Assembly: GCA_964570285.1 (NCBI GenBank)
Contig: CAZMXP010000002.1
Location: 133,358-197,357 of the forward strand
From: CAZMXP01 sp964570285
GTDB lineage: Bacteria > Planctomycetota > PLA2
DNA length: 64,000 bases
Reading direction: 5' to 3'
In this document: positions 9,441-16,694 of the stretch, in pieces
Numbering within the stretch: position 1 is the first letter of the stretch
Layout: each line of letters opens with the position of its first letter
Made by a program: the position numbers and the translations under genes
The notes under the pieces: generated by a model
Database searches by the model: none
Told to the model about the DNA's origin: nothing
What the model saw: the letters and a program-made list of their open reading frames with translations, nothing else

Positions 9441-10060
9441 GCACGCGCGCGCTTGCGGTCCTCGTCGCCGCCCTCGCCGTGCTGCTGGCCGTCACCGGCC
9501 GGCTCGCGCTCCGTCGCCTCGGGTATGTCGACTCCCCCCCGCCCCCCCCCTGGAGTTTCGTCAACCCGCTGCTCGAGGTCGAGGAGGGGAGGCGGGTCAT
9601 CCTCCGGCCCATCACCGCCGGGCAGGGCGGCGTGCGCTACTACTTCGGGCCGAGGATCGACGTGCCCGATGCCGAGCCGGGCATCGACCCCCCCGAGGCG
9701 TTCCATCCGCACATCCGCCTCGGGGTCGAGCAGCAGCAGGAGGGCGAGGGGGTCTGGGCGTTCGCCGGGGTGCAGTACCTGCTGCTGTCGCAGATGGGGG
9801 CGCTGACGCCGAAGGAGTGGCTGCAGCAGATCGGCCCCGTGCTCGAGCGTCGGGAGGGGGGGGGCTCGCGACGCCTGTTGCGCGCGACCTACGGCCACGA
9901 GTCCGGTGCGCAGATCCACTACTACACCGATCCTGCCGACCCCCGCCGCGCCGAGCGCGGGTTCGGCTGGATCCGCAACGAGATGGTCGCGCCGGACCAG
10001 CCGCCGGACGTGCATTTCACCGAGCCGGCCGGCTTCGTCCCGCCGCGCGAGCCGAATTGA
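9437..10060 (+). CDS. Membrane-anchored protein of unknown function (second of a pair)
   Basis: A 207-residue unknown protein with an N-terminal membrane segment (LAVLVAALAVLLAVTGRLAL), a proline run (DSPPPPPW) and a soluble domain with aromatic-rich motifs GVRYYFGPRIDVPD, AFAGVQYLLL and ALTPKEWLQQIGPVLERR. Its start overlaps the stop of the preceding gene by four bases, so the two proteins probably work together at the membrane. Two homopolymer tracts, C9 at 9542-9550 and G9 at 9856-9864, sit inside the frame and could be slippage-prone. A hairpin and then ffh follow within 40 bases. Confidence 0.6.
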   Translation: MSTRALAVLVAALAVLLAVTGRLALRRLGYVDSPPPPPWSFVNPLLEVEEGRRVILRPITAGQGGVRYYFGPRIDVPDAEPGIDPPEAFHPHIRLGVEQQQEGEGVWAFAGVQYLLLSQMGALTPKEWLQQIGPVLERREGGGSRRLLRATYGHESGAQIHYYTDPADPRRAERGFGWIRNEMVAPDQPPDVHFTEPAGFVPPREPN

Positions 10061-10067
10061 CCATCCC

Positions 10068-10096
10068 GGAAAACCCCCGTAAGCTACGGGGTTTCC
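10068..10096 (+). promoter_or_regulatory. Hairpin immediately before the ffh start
   Basis: GGAAA, CCCC and GTA pair with TAC, GGGG and TTTCC around an AGC loop, with one bulged base in each of two places. The right arm ends one base before the ATG and contains the only purine-rich stretch (GGGG) that could serve as the ffh ribosome-binding site, so folding would hide it. It may instead act as a terminator for the preceding pair. Confidence 0.45.
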
Positions 10097-10097
10097 G

Positions 10098-11489
10098 ATG
10101 TTCGAATCGCTCAGCCAGCGCCTTTCCGGCCTCTTCGCCAAGCTCACCGGCGGGGGCGGCCGGCTCGCGGAGGACTCCGTCAAGGAGGCGGTCCGCGAGG
10201 TGAAGCGTGCGCTGCTCGAGGCCGACGTCAATCTCGACGTGGTCCGGGCCTTCACGGACGGGGTCAAGCAGAAGGCGCTCGGCCAGGAGGGCATCAAGGG
10301 GATCACCCACGCCCAGCAGTTCATCAAGATCGTCCACGACGAACTCGCGGCCCTGATGGGCGGGCAGAACGAGGGGTTCCCGTTCGACCCGGGCGGCGTC
10401 ACGGTGCTGATGATGGTGGGGTTGCAGGGGAGCGGCAAGACGACCACCTGCGGCAAGCTGGCGCTCTGGCTGAGACGCAAGCACAAGAAGAACCCGATGC
10501 TGGTCGCGGCGGACGTGCAGCGCCCCGCGGCGATCGAGCAGCTCAAGATCCTCGGCAAGAGCCTCGACGTGCCCGTCTTCAGCGAGGAGGGGGGGAGGCC
10601 GGCGAAGATCTGCAAGCGGGCGGTGGAGGAGGCGCGCCGGCTGGGCCACGACGTCGTCATCCTCGACACGGCGGGCCGCCTGCACATCGACAACGCGCTG
10701 ATGGACGAACTCTCGTCGGTGCGCGATCTCGCGCGCCCGCACCTCACCTACCTCGTCGCCGACGCGATGACCGGGCAGGATGCCGTCAAGAGCAGCGCCG
10801 CCTTCCACGAGCGCCTCTCGCTGTCGGGGGTGATCCTCACGAAGCTCGACGGCGACGCCCGGGGCGGCGCCGCGCTGTCGATCCGCCACGTCACCGGGCG
10901 CCCGGTCGTCTTCGTCGGCGTCGGCGAGAAGCTGGACGCGCTCGAGCTGTTCCATCCCGAGCGGATGGCGGGCCGCATCCTCGGCATGGGCGACATCGTG
11001 ACCCTCGTCGAGGAGGCGCAGGAGAAGGTGGACCAGGGCGAGGCGCAGCGCCTCGCCGAGCGGATGTTCCTCAAGTCGTTCAACCTCGAGGACCTGCTCG
11101 CCCAGCTCGAACAGCTCCAGCGCATGGGCAACGTGAAAGACCTCCTGAAGCGCCTGCCCGGGGGCCTCGCGGAACAGCTCGGCGACGCCGACCTCGACGA
11201 CACGACCATCGCCCGCCAGCGCGCGATGATCCAGTCGATGACGCCGTGGGAGCGGGTCCACCCCGACGAGATCCACGGCCAGCGCCGCCAGCGCGTCGCG
11301 CGCGGCAGCGGCACGCAGCTCAAGGATGTCAACGAACTCCTCAAGTCCTTCAAGATGATGCGCAAGCAGATGAAGGGCCTGAAGGAGACCTTCGCCGGAC
11401 GCCTCTCCTCGCGCGCGATGGAGAGGCGAAAGCTGAAGATGCTCAAGGACAGAAAACGCCAGAACCGCCCCGGCGTCCCGGGGCTCTAG
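10098..11489 (+). CDS. ffh: Signal recognition particle protein Ffh (SRP54)
   Basis: A 463-residue GTPase that, with SRP RNA, binds signal sequences emerging from ribosomes and delivers them to FtsY. The N-domain helices occupy about residues 1-90. The G domain has P-loop GLQGSGKTTTCGK (about 110-122), DTAGRLHID (about 190), the TKLDGDARGGAALS motif (about 248), and the closing GVGEKLDALELF. The methionine-rich M domain follows (MIQSMTPWER, then KSFKMMRKQMKGL) and ends in a basic tail. It sits just upstream of rpsP, a widely conserved gene order. Confidence 0.96.
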   Translation: MFESLSQRLSGLFAKLTGGGGRLAEDSVKEAVREVKRALLEADVNLDVVRAFTDGVKQKALGQEGIKGITHAQQFIKIVHDELAALMGGQNEGFPFDPGGVTVLMMVGLQGSGKTTTCGKLALWLRRKHKKNPMLVAADVQRPAAIEQLKILGKSLDVPVFSEEGGRPAKICKRAVEEARRLGHDVVILDTAGRLHIDNALMDELSSVRDLARPHLTYLVADAMTGQDAVKSSAAFHERLSLSGVILTKLDGDARGGAALSIRHVTGRPVVFVGVGEKLDALELFHPERMAGRILGMGDIVTLVEEAQEKVDQGEAQRLAERMFLKSFNLEDLLAQLEQLQRMGNVKDLLKRLPGGLAEQLGDADLDDTTIARQRAMIQSMTPWERVHPDEIHGQRRQRVARGSGTQLKDVNELLKSFKMMRKQMKGLKETFAGRLSSRAMERRKLKMLKDRKRQNRPGVPGL

Positions 11490-11503
11490 GGAGTGCACGA
11501 TCC

Positions 11504-11752
11504 ATGTCCGTACGCCTGCGTCTCAAGCGGACCGGCCGCCGCAACCGGCCCTTCTACCGCATCGGCGCGTTCCACAACGCGACCCGCCGCGACGGCAAGC
11601 CCGTCGAGGACCTCGGCTGGTACGACCCCCTCGTGACCGAGCGCGAGAAGGGGTTCGAGATCAACGCCGAGCGCGCCAAGTACTGGCTCGAGCAGGGCGC
11701 CCAGCCTTCCGAGACGGTCCGCTCCTTCCTGAAGCTCCGCGGGATCCGGTAG
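11504..11752 (+). CDS. rpsP: 30S ribosomal protein S16
   Basis: An 82-residue S16, starting MSVRLRLKRTGRRNRPFYRI and keeping the DGKPVEDLGWYDP and YWLEQGAQPSETV blocks of the family. S16 stabilises the 5' domain of 16S rRNA during small-subunit assembly. The ATG lies 14 bases after the ffh stop, with GGGAG upstream. In many bacteria rimM, trmD and rplS come next; here they are replaced by an uncharacterised gene and maf. Confidence 0.95.
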   Translation: MSVRLRLKRTGRRNRPFYRIGAFHNATRRDGKPVEDLGWYDPLVTEREKGFEINAERAKYWLEQGAQPSETVRSFLKLRGIR

Positions 11753-11758
11753 GCCAGC

Positions 11759-12697
11759 GTGACGGCCCGCAAGGACAAGCGCCGCCAGGAGGTGGACCGC
11801 TTCCTCGAGGTCTACCGCGCGCTGGGGGCGCCGGAGGCGGATCCGGTGACGCAGACGCTCTGGATCCTGCTCGCGCGACATGGGACGAAAGAGGGGGCGC
11901 GGGGGGCAAGCGAGGCCCTCTGGGCGCACTTCGTCGATACCAACGAGTTCCGCGCGGGCAGCATCGCGGAGATCGCGCACCTGATCGGCCCCTTCGTCAA
12001 GAACGATCCGATGCGCGTCGCGGAGAGCCTCCGCGGCTTCCTGCGCCGCTTCTTCCGCGACTTCCACAGCATGGACTTCCTCGCCGCGATGGAGAAGACC
12101 CCCGAGGGGCTGCGCAAGTACCTGACCGATCCGCCCGACCACGCGCAGGAGATCGGCCTCGCGATCTTCGTCCGGTTCTGCCGCGCCGAGATGGAGGCGG
12201 AGGCTGCCGAGGCGGCCGCCGCGCTCGCGCCGGCGGAGGCCAAGACCAAGGCGCGTCCGGACAAGGACCACGCCGCCCGCCTCGAGCGGTTGCGGCTCGC
12301 CGCCGCCTTCGCGGCCTACGGCAACGCGCCGAGCAAGGCGAAGATCCTCGCGGCGCACAAGGTGCTGGCCGACGCGTGGACCTACTCGCCGCTTCCCGCG
12401 TTGCCTCCGCCCCCGCCGCCCCCCAAGAAGAAGGAGTTCCTCGACCTCGAGGATCCCGACGCTCCCAAGCCCGCCCCCAAGCCGCCCACGAAGGCCGGGA
12501 CGAAACCCGCCCCCAGGACCCCGGCGAAGAAGGCGGGCGCGAAGCCCGCGGCGAAGGGCGGCGCCGAGAAGTCCCAGAAGGGCGAGACCCAGGCGAAGGA
12601 GAAGGGCGCGTCGCGCGGCGGAACCGGGAACGCCCGCCCGCGGACGACGCGCGCGACCCGGCAGAGGGCGACCTCCAAGAAGTCCTCCCGGCGCTGA
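11759..12697 (+). CDS. Predicted DNA-binding protein: helical HhH-like core with a Lys/Ala/Pro-rich tail
   Basis: A 312-residue protein starting at a GTG six bases after rpsP. The first about 215 residues are helical and resemble the endonuclease III/HhH-GPD scaffold (PVTQTLWILLARHGTKEG, SIAEIAHLIGPF), but I cannot find the HhH hairpin glycines, the catalytic Lys/Asp or the Fe-S cysteines, so activity is unlikely. From about residue 220 a proline run (LPPPPPPPKKKEF) leads into a long basic tail of KPAPKPPTKAG and PAKKAGAKPAAKGG type, like histone-H1-type bacterial nucleoid proteins. I infer a DNA- or RNA-binding protein. The context between rpsP and maf suggests constitutive expression. Confidence 0.6.
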   Translation: MTARKDKRRQEVDRFLEVYRALGAPEADPVTQTLWILLARHGTKEGARGASEALWAHFVDTNEFRAGSIAEIAHLIGPFVKNDPMRVAESLRGFLRRFFRDFHSMDFLAAMEKTPEGLRKYLTDPPDHAQEIGLAIFVRFCRAEMEAEAAEAAAALAPAEAKTKARPDKDHAARLERLRLAAAFAAYGNAPSKAKILAAHKVLADAWTYSPLPALPPPPPPPKKKEFLDLEDPDAPKPAPKPPTKAGTKPAPRTPAKKAGAKPAAKGGAEKSQKGETQAKEKGASRGGTGNARPRTTRATRQRATSKKSSRR

Positions 12698-12714
12698 CCG
12701 CGACGGCCCTGACG

Positions 12715-13260
12715 ATGCTGCTGCTCGCGTCGGCCTCCCCTCGGCGCCGCGACCTGCTCGAGAGGGCGGGCATCCCGTTCGTCGTCGCCCCCGTCGCCAT
12801 CGACGAGGAGGAGCCCGAGCGCGGGGACCCGCACCTGATCGCCCTCGCCAATGCGCGGCGGAAGGCGGAGGCGGCCCCGGGGGAGCCCGCGCTCGCGGCG
12901 GACACCGTCGTCGCGCTCGGCGACAGGCTGCTGGGCAAGCCGGTCGACGAGGCGGACGCGCGCGCGATGCTGCGCCGCCTCGCCGGCACCACCCACCGCG
13001 TCGTCACCGGGGTGGCGCTGCGCCACGCCGGGCGCATCGCGACCGAGTCGGTCGAGACCAGGGTGACGATGCGCCCGCTGAGCGACGAGGAGATCGACGC
13101 CTACGTCGCGACCGGGGAGCCGATGGGCAAGGCGGGGGCCTACGCGATCCAGGAGCGCGGCGACCGCTTCGTGACGCGCCTCGAAGGGCCCTGGGACAAC
13201 GTCGTCGGCCTTCCCGTCGACGCGGTGCGCCGACTGATGCGCGGATCGGGATTAGACTGA
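12715..13260 (+). CDS. maf: Maf-family nucleoside triphosphate pyrophosphatase
   Basis: A 181-residue Maf/YhdE-like enzyme. Family members hydrolyse dTTP, UTP and modified pyrimidine triphosphates to monophosphates, cleaning the nucleotide pool. The hallmarks are the N-terminal LLLASASPRRRDLLE phosphate-binding loop, the catalytic Asp63 in ALAADTVVALGDRLLGKP, and the VTMRPLSDEEIDAYVATGEP and GKAGAYAIQE blocks. The ATG lies 18 bases after the preceding stop. The SASPRR form and the LSDEEI block fit the YhdE subgroup better than the m7GTP-specific YceF subgroup. Confidence 0.92.
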   Translation: MLLLASASPRRRDLLERAGIPFVVAPVAIDEEEPERGDPHLIALANARRKAEAAPGEPALAADTVVALGDRLLGKPVDEADARAMLRRLAGTTHRVVTGVALRHAGRIATESVETRVTMRPLSDEEIDAYVATGEPMGKAGAYAIQERGDRFVTRLEGPWDNVVGLPVDAVRRLMRGSGLD

Positions 13261-13267
13261 TCCGGCC

Positions 13268-14272
13268 ATGGATGCGCCGCGTCTGGGCCTGCTGACGCTC
13301 CTGCTCGCCGCCGCGTGCGCCGGCACCGCCGGTTGCGGCCAGGGCGGCGGCGGGCTCCGCGCCGCGTCGTCCACGCTGCTGCCGCCGACCGACGAGGAGT
13401 TCTACTCGATCGCCCCGGGCGCGCCGGAAGGCGAGATCGAGGAGCGGATCGCCGCCGCGCTCCATCCGGCCAACACGCCCGAGCGGGGCGCCGACGAGGT
13501 CCGCTTCGTCATCGTGAGGGCCGCCGAGCGGCACGGGGCCGACGTCCACGCGAAGGGGTTCCACCTGATGGTCGGCGGCGGGGTCGAGTGGCCGGCCGGC
13601 GCGATGCGGATGCGCCGCCGGTGGAGCGCCTCGGGCGTGATCGACGGCACGAACGAGCAGTTGCAGACGATGGGAGTCTCCATCGCCATCGAGCGCGGCA
13701 CCCCCCAGCCCTACGGCCCGGAGATCGTCGAGGCCATCCGGGCGTTCTGCCGCGCGCTGGCCGCGCAGACGGCGCTCCACCCCGACTGCGTGGTCGCGAT
13801 GGGTGAGGTCCCGTACACGAACTTCCACCCCGCCGATGCCGCGGAGCGCGCGCTCGTGGCCGCGGTGAGGCCCACGCTGCCGGTGCCGCAGCCGACGGGG
13901 GTCGTCACCGTCGTCGCCGGTGACCGGCGCATCCCGGTGAGGGTGGAGCGCCGCGACACCAACGCCGGCATCCAGACCGGCATGATGATGCGGAAGGGGT
14001 TCGGGGAACCGGACCAGGGCATGCTGTTTGTCTACAAGTACGCCCACGATCGGGCCTTCTGGAACCGCAACGTCTACATCCCCATCGATCTCGCGTACAT
14101 CAAGGCGAACGTCATCGAGATGATCCACACGATGAAGCCCGAGGCCGGCACACCGCCTCCGGAGATCCCGATGTACCCGTCGAACACGCCGGTCCGCTTC
14201 GCGCTGGAGATGCCGGGCGGCTGGTTCGCGAAGCACGGCATCGGGGTGGGGGACCGCGTCGAGGTGGAGTAG
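13268..14272 (+). CDS. Lipoprotein with a PGRP/amidase-2-like region and a C-terminal DUF192 domain
   Basis: A 334-residue exported lipoprotein: the hydrophobic N-terminus LLTLLLAAAC is followed by AGTAGC, so either Cys17 or Cys23 could be lipidated. Residues about 75-190 loosely follow the peptidoglycan-amidase fold (VRFVIVRAAERHG, KGFHLMVGGGVEWP, LQTMGVSIAIERG), but the zinc ligands expected near the first strand are absent. From about residue 212 a clear DUF192 domain starts: AGIQTGMMMRKGF, QGMLFVYKYAHDRAFWNRN, then IDLAYIKANVIEMIH and a final LEMPGGWFAKHGIGVGDRVEV. It starts eight bases after maf. I infer a cell-wall-binding envelope protein; the substrate is unknown. Confidence 0.65.
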   Translation: MDAPRLGLLTLLLAAACAGTAGCGQGGGGLRAASSTLLPPTDEEFYSIAPGAPEGEIEERIAAALHPANTPERGADEVRFVIVRAAERHGADVHAKGFHLMVGGGVEWPAGAMRMRRRWSASGVIDGTNEQLQTMGVSIAIERGTPQPYGPEIVEAIRAFCRALAAQTALHPDCVVAMGEVPYTNFHPADAAERALVAAVRPTLPVPQPTGVVTVVAGDRRIPVRVERRDTNAGIQTGMMMRKGFGEPDQGMLFVYKYAHDRAFWNRNVYIPIDLAYIKANVIEMIHTMKPEAGTPPPEIPMYPSNTPVRFALEMPGGWFAKHGIGVGDRVEVE

Positions 14273-14348
14273 CGCGGCGCCTCGGGGGCGGGCGCCACCC
14301 CCGAAAACGTGTAGGGCCATCCCCGATTCAGTAGAGTGGGCGCGCACC

Positions 14349-14834
14349 ATGCAAGAGACGGTCCTCAAATTCACGTCGGGCGAGGTCACGATCGAGCTGC
14401 AGGGATCGGAGGAGTTCGTCGAGCGCCAGGTGCGCTTCTTCCGCCACTACCTGAGCGGCGCGACGGCCGCGCCCGCCACCCCGGCGGTGTCGGCTCCCGC
14501 GGCGACCGAGGCGCCCAAGTCCGGCCTCGCCGAGTTCTTCCACGGACGCGCCGCGCGCGCCGGACGCGGGGCGATCCAGGAGGCGCTGCTGCACTTCGGC
14601 TACTACCTCCAGGTGGTGGAGGGGCAGCCGGAGTTCTCGATCGAGCAACTCGGCGGCTGCTTCGCCGTGGTGGGGCGGCCGATGCCGAAAAACCTCCACC
14701 ACGCGGTCGGCACCCTCAAGCGCAAGCAGAAGTGGTTCCAGGAGGGCACCCGACGGGGGCTCTACCGCCTCTCCGAGAAGGGCCGGAGGCTCGTCCGCCC
14801 CGTCGCCGCCGAGCCCGCGGCGGCGCTGAAGTAG
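14349..14834 (+). CDS. Small conserved-looking protein of unknown function
   Basis: A 161-residue cytoplasmic protein. The N-terminus (LKFTSGEVTIELQGSEEF followed by VERQVRFFRHYL) looks like a beta hairpin plus helix, then an Ala/Pro linker (about 40-60), then a helical part with AIQEALLHFGYYLQ and a possible winged-helix-like end (LKRKQKWFQEG, GLYRLSEKGRRLV). The C-terminal pattern of an oligomer-forming helix followed by a basic wing suggests nucleic-acid or protein binding, but I cannot name a family. It lies 76 bases after the DUF192 lipoprotein and 27 before the next gene. Confidence 0.55.
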   Translation: MQETVLKFTSGEVTIELQGSEEFVERQVRFFRHYLSGATAAPATPAVSAPAATEAPKSGLAEFFHGRAARAGRGAIQEALLHFGYYLQVVEGQPEFSIEQLGGCFAVVGRPMPKNLHHAVGTLKRKQKWFQEGTRRGLYRLSEKGRRLVRPVAAEPAAALK

Positions 14835-14861
14835 GGCGGGCCGCCCTCCGATAAGGGGAGG

Positions 14862-15275
14862 GTGCGGCGCTCTGCCACCACGATCGTCGGCCTCGGGATC
14901 GTCACCGCGCTCTTCCTCGCGCTGATGTCGATGTTCTACCTGCAGCAGATCCCGACGATCGAGGACCTGAAGCGCATCGACCCCGACCTCCGCCGCGAGC
15001 ACGGCCTCTACCTGACCGCCACCGACCCGATCGTGATGGCGCTCATCCGCCCGGGGGGCGCGGAGCACAAGACCGGGGTCCACCTCACCTGCACGCTGCG
15101 GCCCGACATCCAGAAGCGCCCCTCCTCGGTCGCAAACCACCTCGACCGGCTCGCGCAGTCGGTGCTCGACCACCCCGACCTGAAGGGCCGCATCGGCTAC
15201 GTCGTCGCGACCCACCCCCCGCCCGCCGCCTGCGAGCGCACCGTCCGCCCCGGCCGCGCGCAAGCCTCCCGGTAG
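14862..15275 (+). CDS. Single-pass membrane protein of unknown function
   Basis: A 137-residue protein beginning at a GTG preceded by AAGGGGAGG. The first about 28 residues (TIVGLGIVTALFLALMSMFY) form a membrane helix. The soluble part contains IPTIEDLKRIDPDLRREHG, a GVHLTCTLRPDIQKR strand and a C-terminal basic tail. No catalytic motif is visible. A promoter and hairpin for rpmE follow directly, so this gene likely ends its transcript. The start is uncertain because GGGG almost touches the GTG. Confidence 0.5.
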   Translation: MRRSATTIVGLGIVTALFLALMSMFYLQQIPTIEDLKRIDPDLRREHGLYLTATDPIVMALIRPGGAEHKTGVHLTCTLRPDIQKRPSSVANHLDRLAQSVLDHPDLKGRIGYVVATHPPPAACERTVRPGRAQASR

Positions 15276-15305
15276 CCCCTCGTCCCTTGCGGCCGGCGCG
15301 CGTTC

Positions 15306-15333
15306 TTGCCACCCCCCCGCGCCCCCCTATACT
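15306..15333 (+). promoter_or_regulatory. Sigma-70-type promoter for rpmE-prfA
   Basis: TTGCCA (15306-15311) and TATACT (15328-15333) are separated by 16 C-rich bases. Transcription would start near 15340, inside the left arm of the hairpin at 15336-15357, giving rpmE a short leader. Confidence 0.65.
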
Positions 15334-15335
15334 AG

Positions 15336-15357
15336 GGAGTTTCCGCCAGGAAACTCC
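15336..15357 (+). promoter_or_regulatory. Hairpin in the rpmE leader
   Basis: A perfect nine-base stem (GGAGTTTCC with GGAAACTCC) closes a GCCA loop four bases before the rpmE ATG. The only plausible ribosome-binding purines (AGGA) are within it. If transcription starts near 15336 the hairpin would be the 5' end of the mRNA and could control translation, as in autoregulated ribosomal proteins; that role is inferred. Confidence 0.5.
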
Positions 15358-15361
15358 TCCC

Positions 15362-15598
15362 ATGCAGAAGGGCATCCACCCCAAGTACGAGAAGTGCAGC
15401 GTCAAGTGCGCCTGCGGCAATGCGTTCGAGACGCGTGCGACGGTGCCCGAGCTCAAGGTCGACATCTGCGACCGCTGCCACCCCTTCTACACGGGCAAGC
15501 AGAAGCTGCTCGACACCGCGGGCCGCGTGCAGAAGTTCCGCGACCGGTACGGCGACTACCGCAAGAAGGCGGGTCAGACGGCCGAGTCCGCCTCCTGA
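15362..15598 (+). CDS. rpmE: 50S ribosomal protein L31 (zinc-binding form)
   Basis: A 78-residue L31 that bridges the ribosomal subunits. It starts MQKGIHPKYEKCSVKCACGN and keeps the four cysteines of the zinc-binding type (CSVKC, CACGN, CDRC), followed by HPFYTGKQKLLDTAGRVQKF. The zinc form usually has a zinc-free paralogue used under starvation; none is in this window. The ATG at 15362 is chosen because the family starts here, although the frame is open from 15287. prfA follows after 13 bases, a common pairing. Confidence 0.94.
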   Translation: MQKGIHPKYEKCSVKCACGNAFETRATVPELKVDICDRCHPFYTGKQKLLDTAGRVQKFRDRYGDYRKKAGQTAESAS

Positions 15599-15611
15599 GC
15601 AAGGGCCCCGC

Positions 15612-16694
15612 GTGGCCGACCGCCTCCCCGACGTGCTCGCGCGCTACCGCGAACTGACGCGGATGCTCGAGGATCCGGCCGTCTCGACCAACCCCGTCCG
15701 CGTCCGCGACATCATGCGGGAGCGCGGCGGCCTCGAGCGCCGCGCGACGCTCTACGGCGAGTACCTCGAGCTCTCCAGCGCGCTGCGCGAGGCCGAGGCG
15801 ATGCTCCAGGACGAGGAGTACCGCGAGGTCGCCGAGGAGGAGGCGAAGGGGCTGCGCGAGCGCCTCCAGGCCAAGATCGAGGAGCTCGCCGACGAACTCG
15901 GCTCCGACGAGGCGGACAGCGCGAGCAGCGTGATCATCGAGATCCGGCCCGGCACCGGGGGCGACGAGGCGGCGCTGTTTGCGCGCAACCTCTTCGAGAT
16001 GTACCGCCGCTACGCCGAGAGCAAGCGGCTCAAGGTCGAGGTCCTCGAGTTCCAGGAGACCGAGCTCGGCGGCGTGCGCGAGGCGATCTTCAGCATCTCG
16101 GGCGCGGGCGTCTACCGCCTGCTCAAGTTCGAGTCGGGCGGGCACCGGGTGCAGCGCGTGCCGGCGACCGAGACGCAGGGGCGCGTGCACACGAGCACGG
16201 CGACGGTGGCGGTGCTCCCCGAACTCGAAGAGGTGGCGGTCGACATCAAGGCCGAGGACATCCGGATCGACACGATGCGCGCGGGGGGGCCCGGGGGCCA
16301 GAAGGTGAACAAGACCGAGTCGGCGATCCGGCTCACGCACATCCCGACCGGGCTCGTCGTGAAGTGCCAGGACGAGAAGAGCCAGCACAAGAACAAGGCG
16401 CGGGCGATGCGCATCCTGAAGGGGCGCATCTACGACCACCTGCGCCAGCAGCGCGACAGCGAGCGCGCCGCCGCCCGCAAGAGCCAGATCGGCTCCGGCG
16501 AGCGGAGCGACCGCATCCGCACCTACAACTTCCCGCAGGACCGCCTCAGCGACGAACGGCTCGATTCCAACCTTCATGGACTGCCAAACGTTATGCTGGG
16601 CATGCTGGATCCGCTGCTCGAGGCGTTGCGCCTCCAGGAGCGTGCCCGGCGGCTGAAGGACCTCGACCTCGAGGATCTGGAGGAGAAGCGATGA
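15612..16694 (+). CDS. prfA: Peptide chain release factor 1
   Basis: A 360-residue RF1, exactly the usual length, which recognises UAG and UAA and triggers peptide release. The codon-recognition tripeptide PAT is in HRVQRVPATETQGR, the GGQ loop is in MRAGGPGGQKVNKTESAIR, and the C-terminal NFPQDRLSDER block is present. Its glutamine is the methylation target of PrmC, encoded shortly downstream. It begins at a GTG (VADRLPDVLARY) with AAGGG upstream. The following gene starts within its stop codon (ATGA). Confidence 0.95.
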   Translation: MADRLPDVLARYRELTRMLEDPAVSTNPVRVRDIMRERGGLERRATLYGEYLELSSALREAEAMLQDEEYREVAEEEAKGLRERLQAKIEELADELGSDEADSASSVIIEIRPGTGGDEAALFARNLFEMYRRYAESKRLKVEVLEFQETELGGVREAIFSISGAGVYRLLKFESGGHRVQRVPATETQGRVHTSTATVAVLPELEEVAVDIKAEDIRIDTMRAGGPGGQKVNKTESAIRLTHIPTGLVVKCQDEKSQHKNKARAMRILKGRIYDHLRQQRDSERAAARKSQIGSGERSDRIRTYNFPQDRLSDERLDSNLHGLPNVMLGMLDPLLEALRLQERARRLKDLDLEDLEEKR

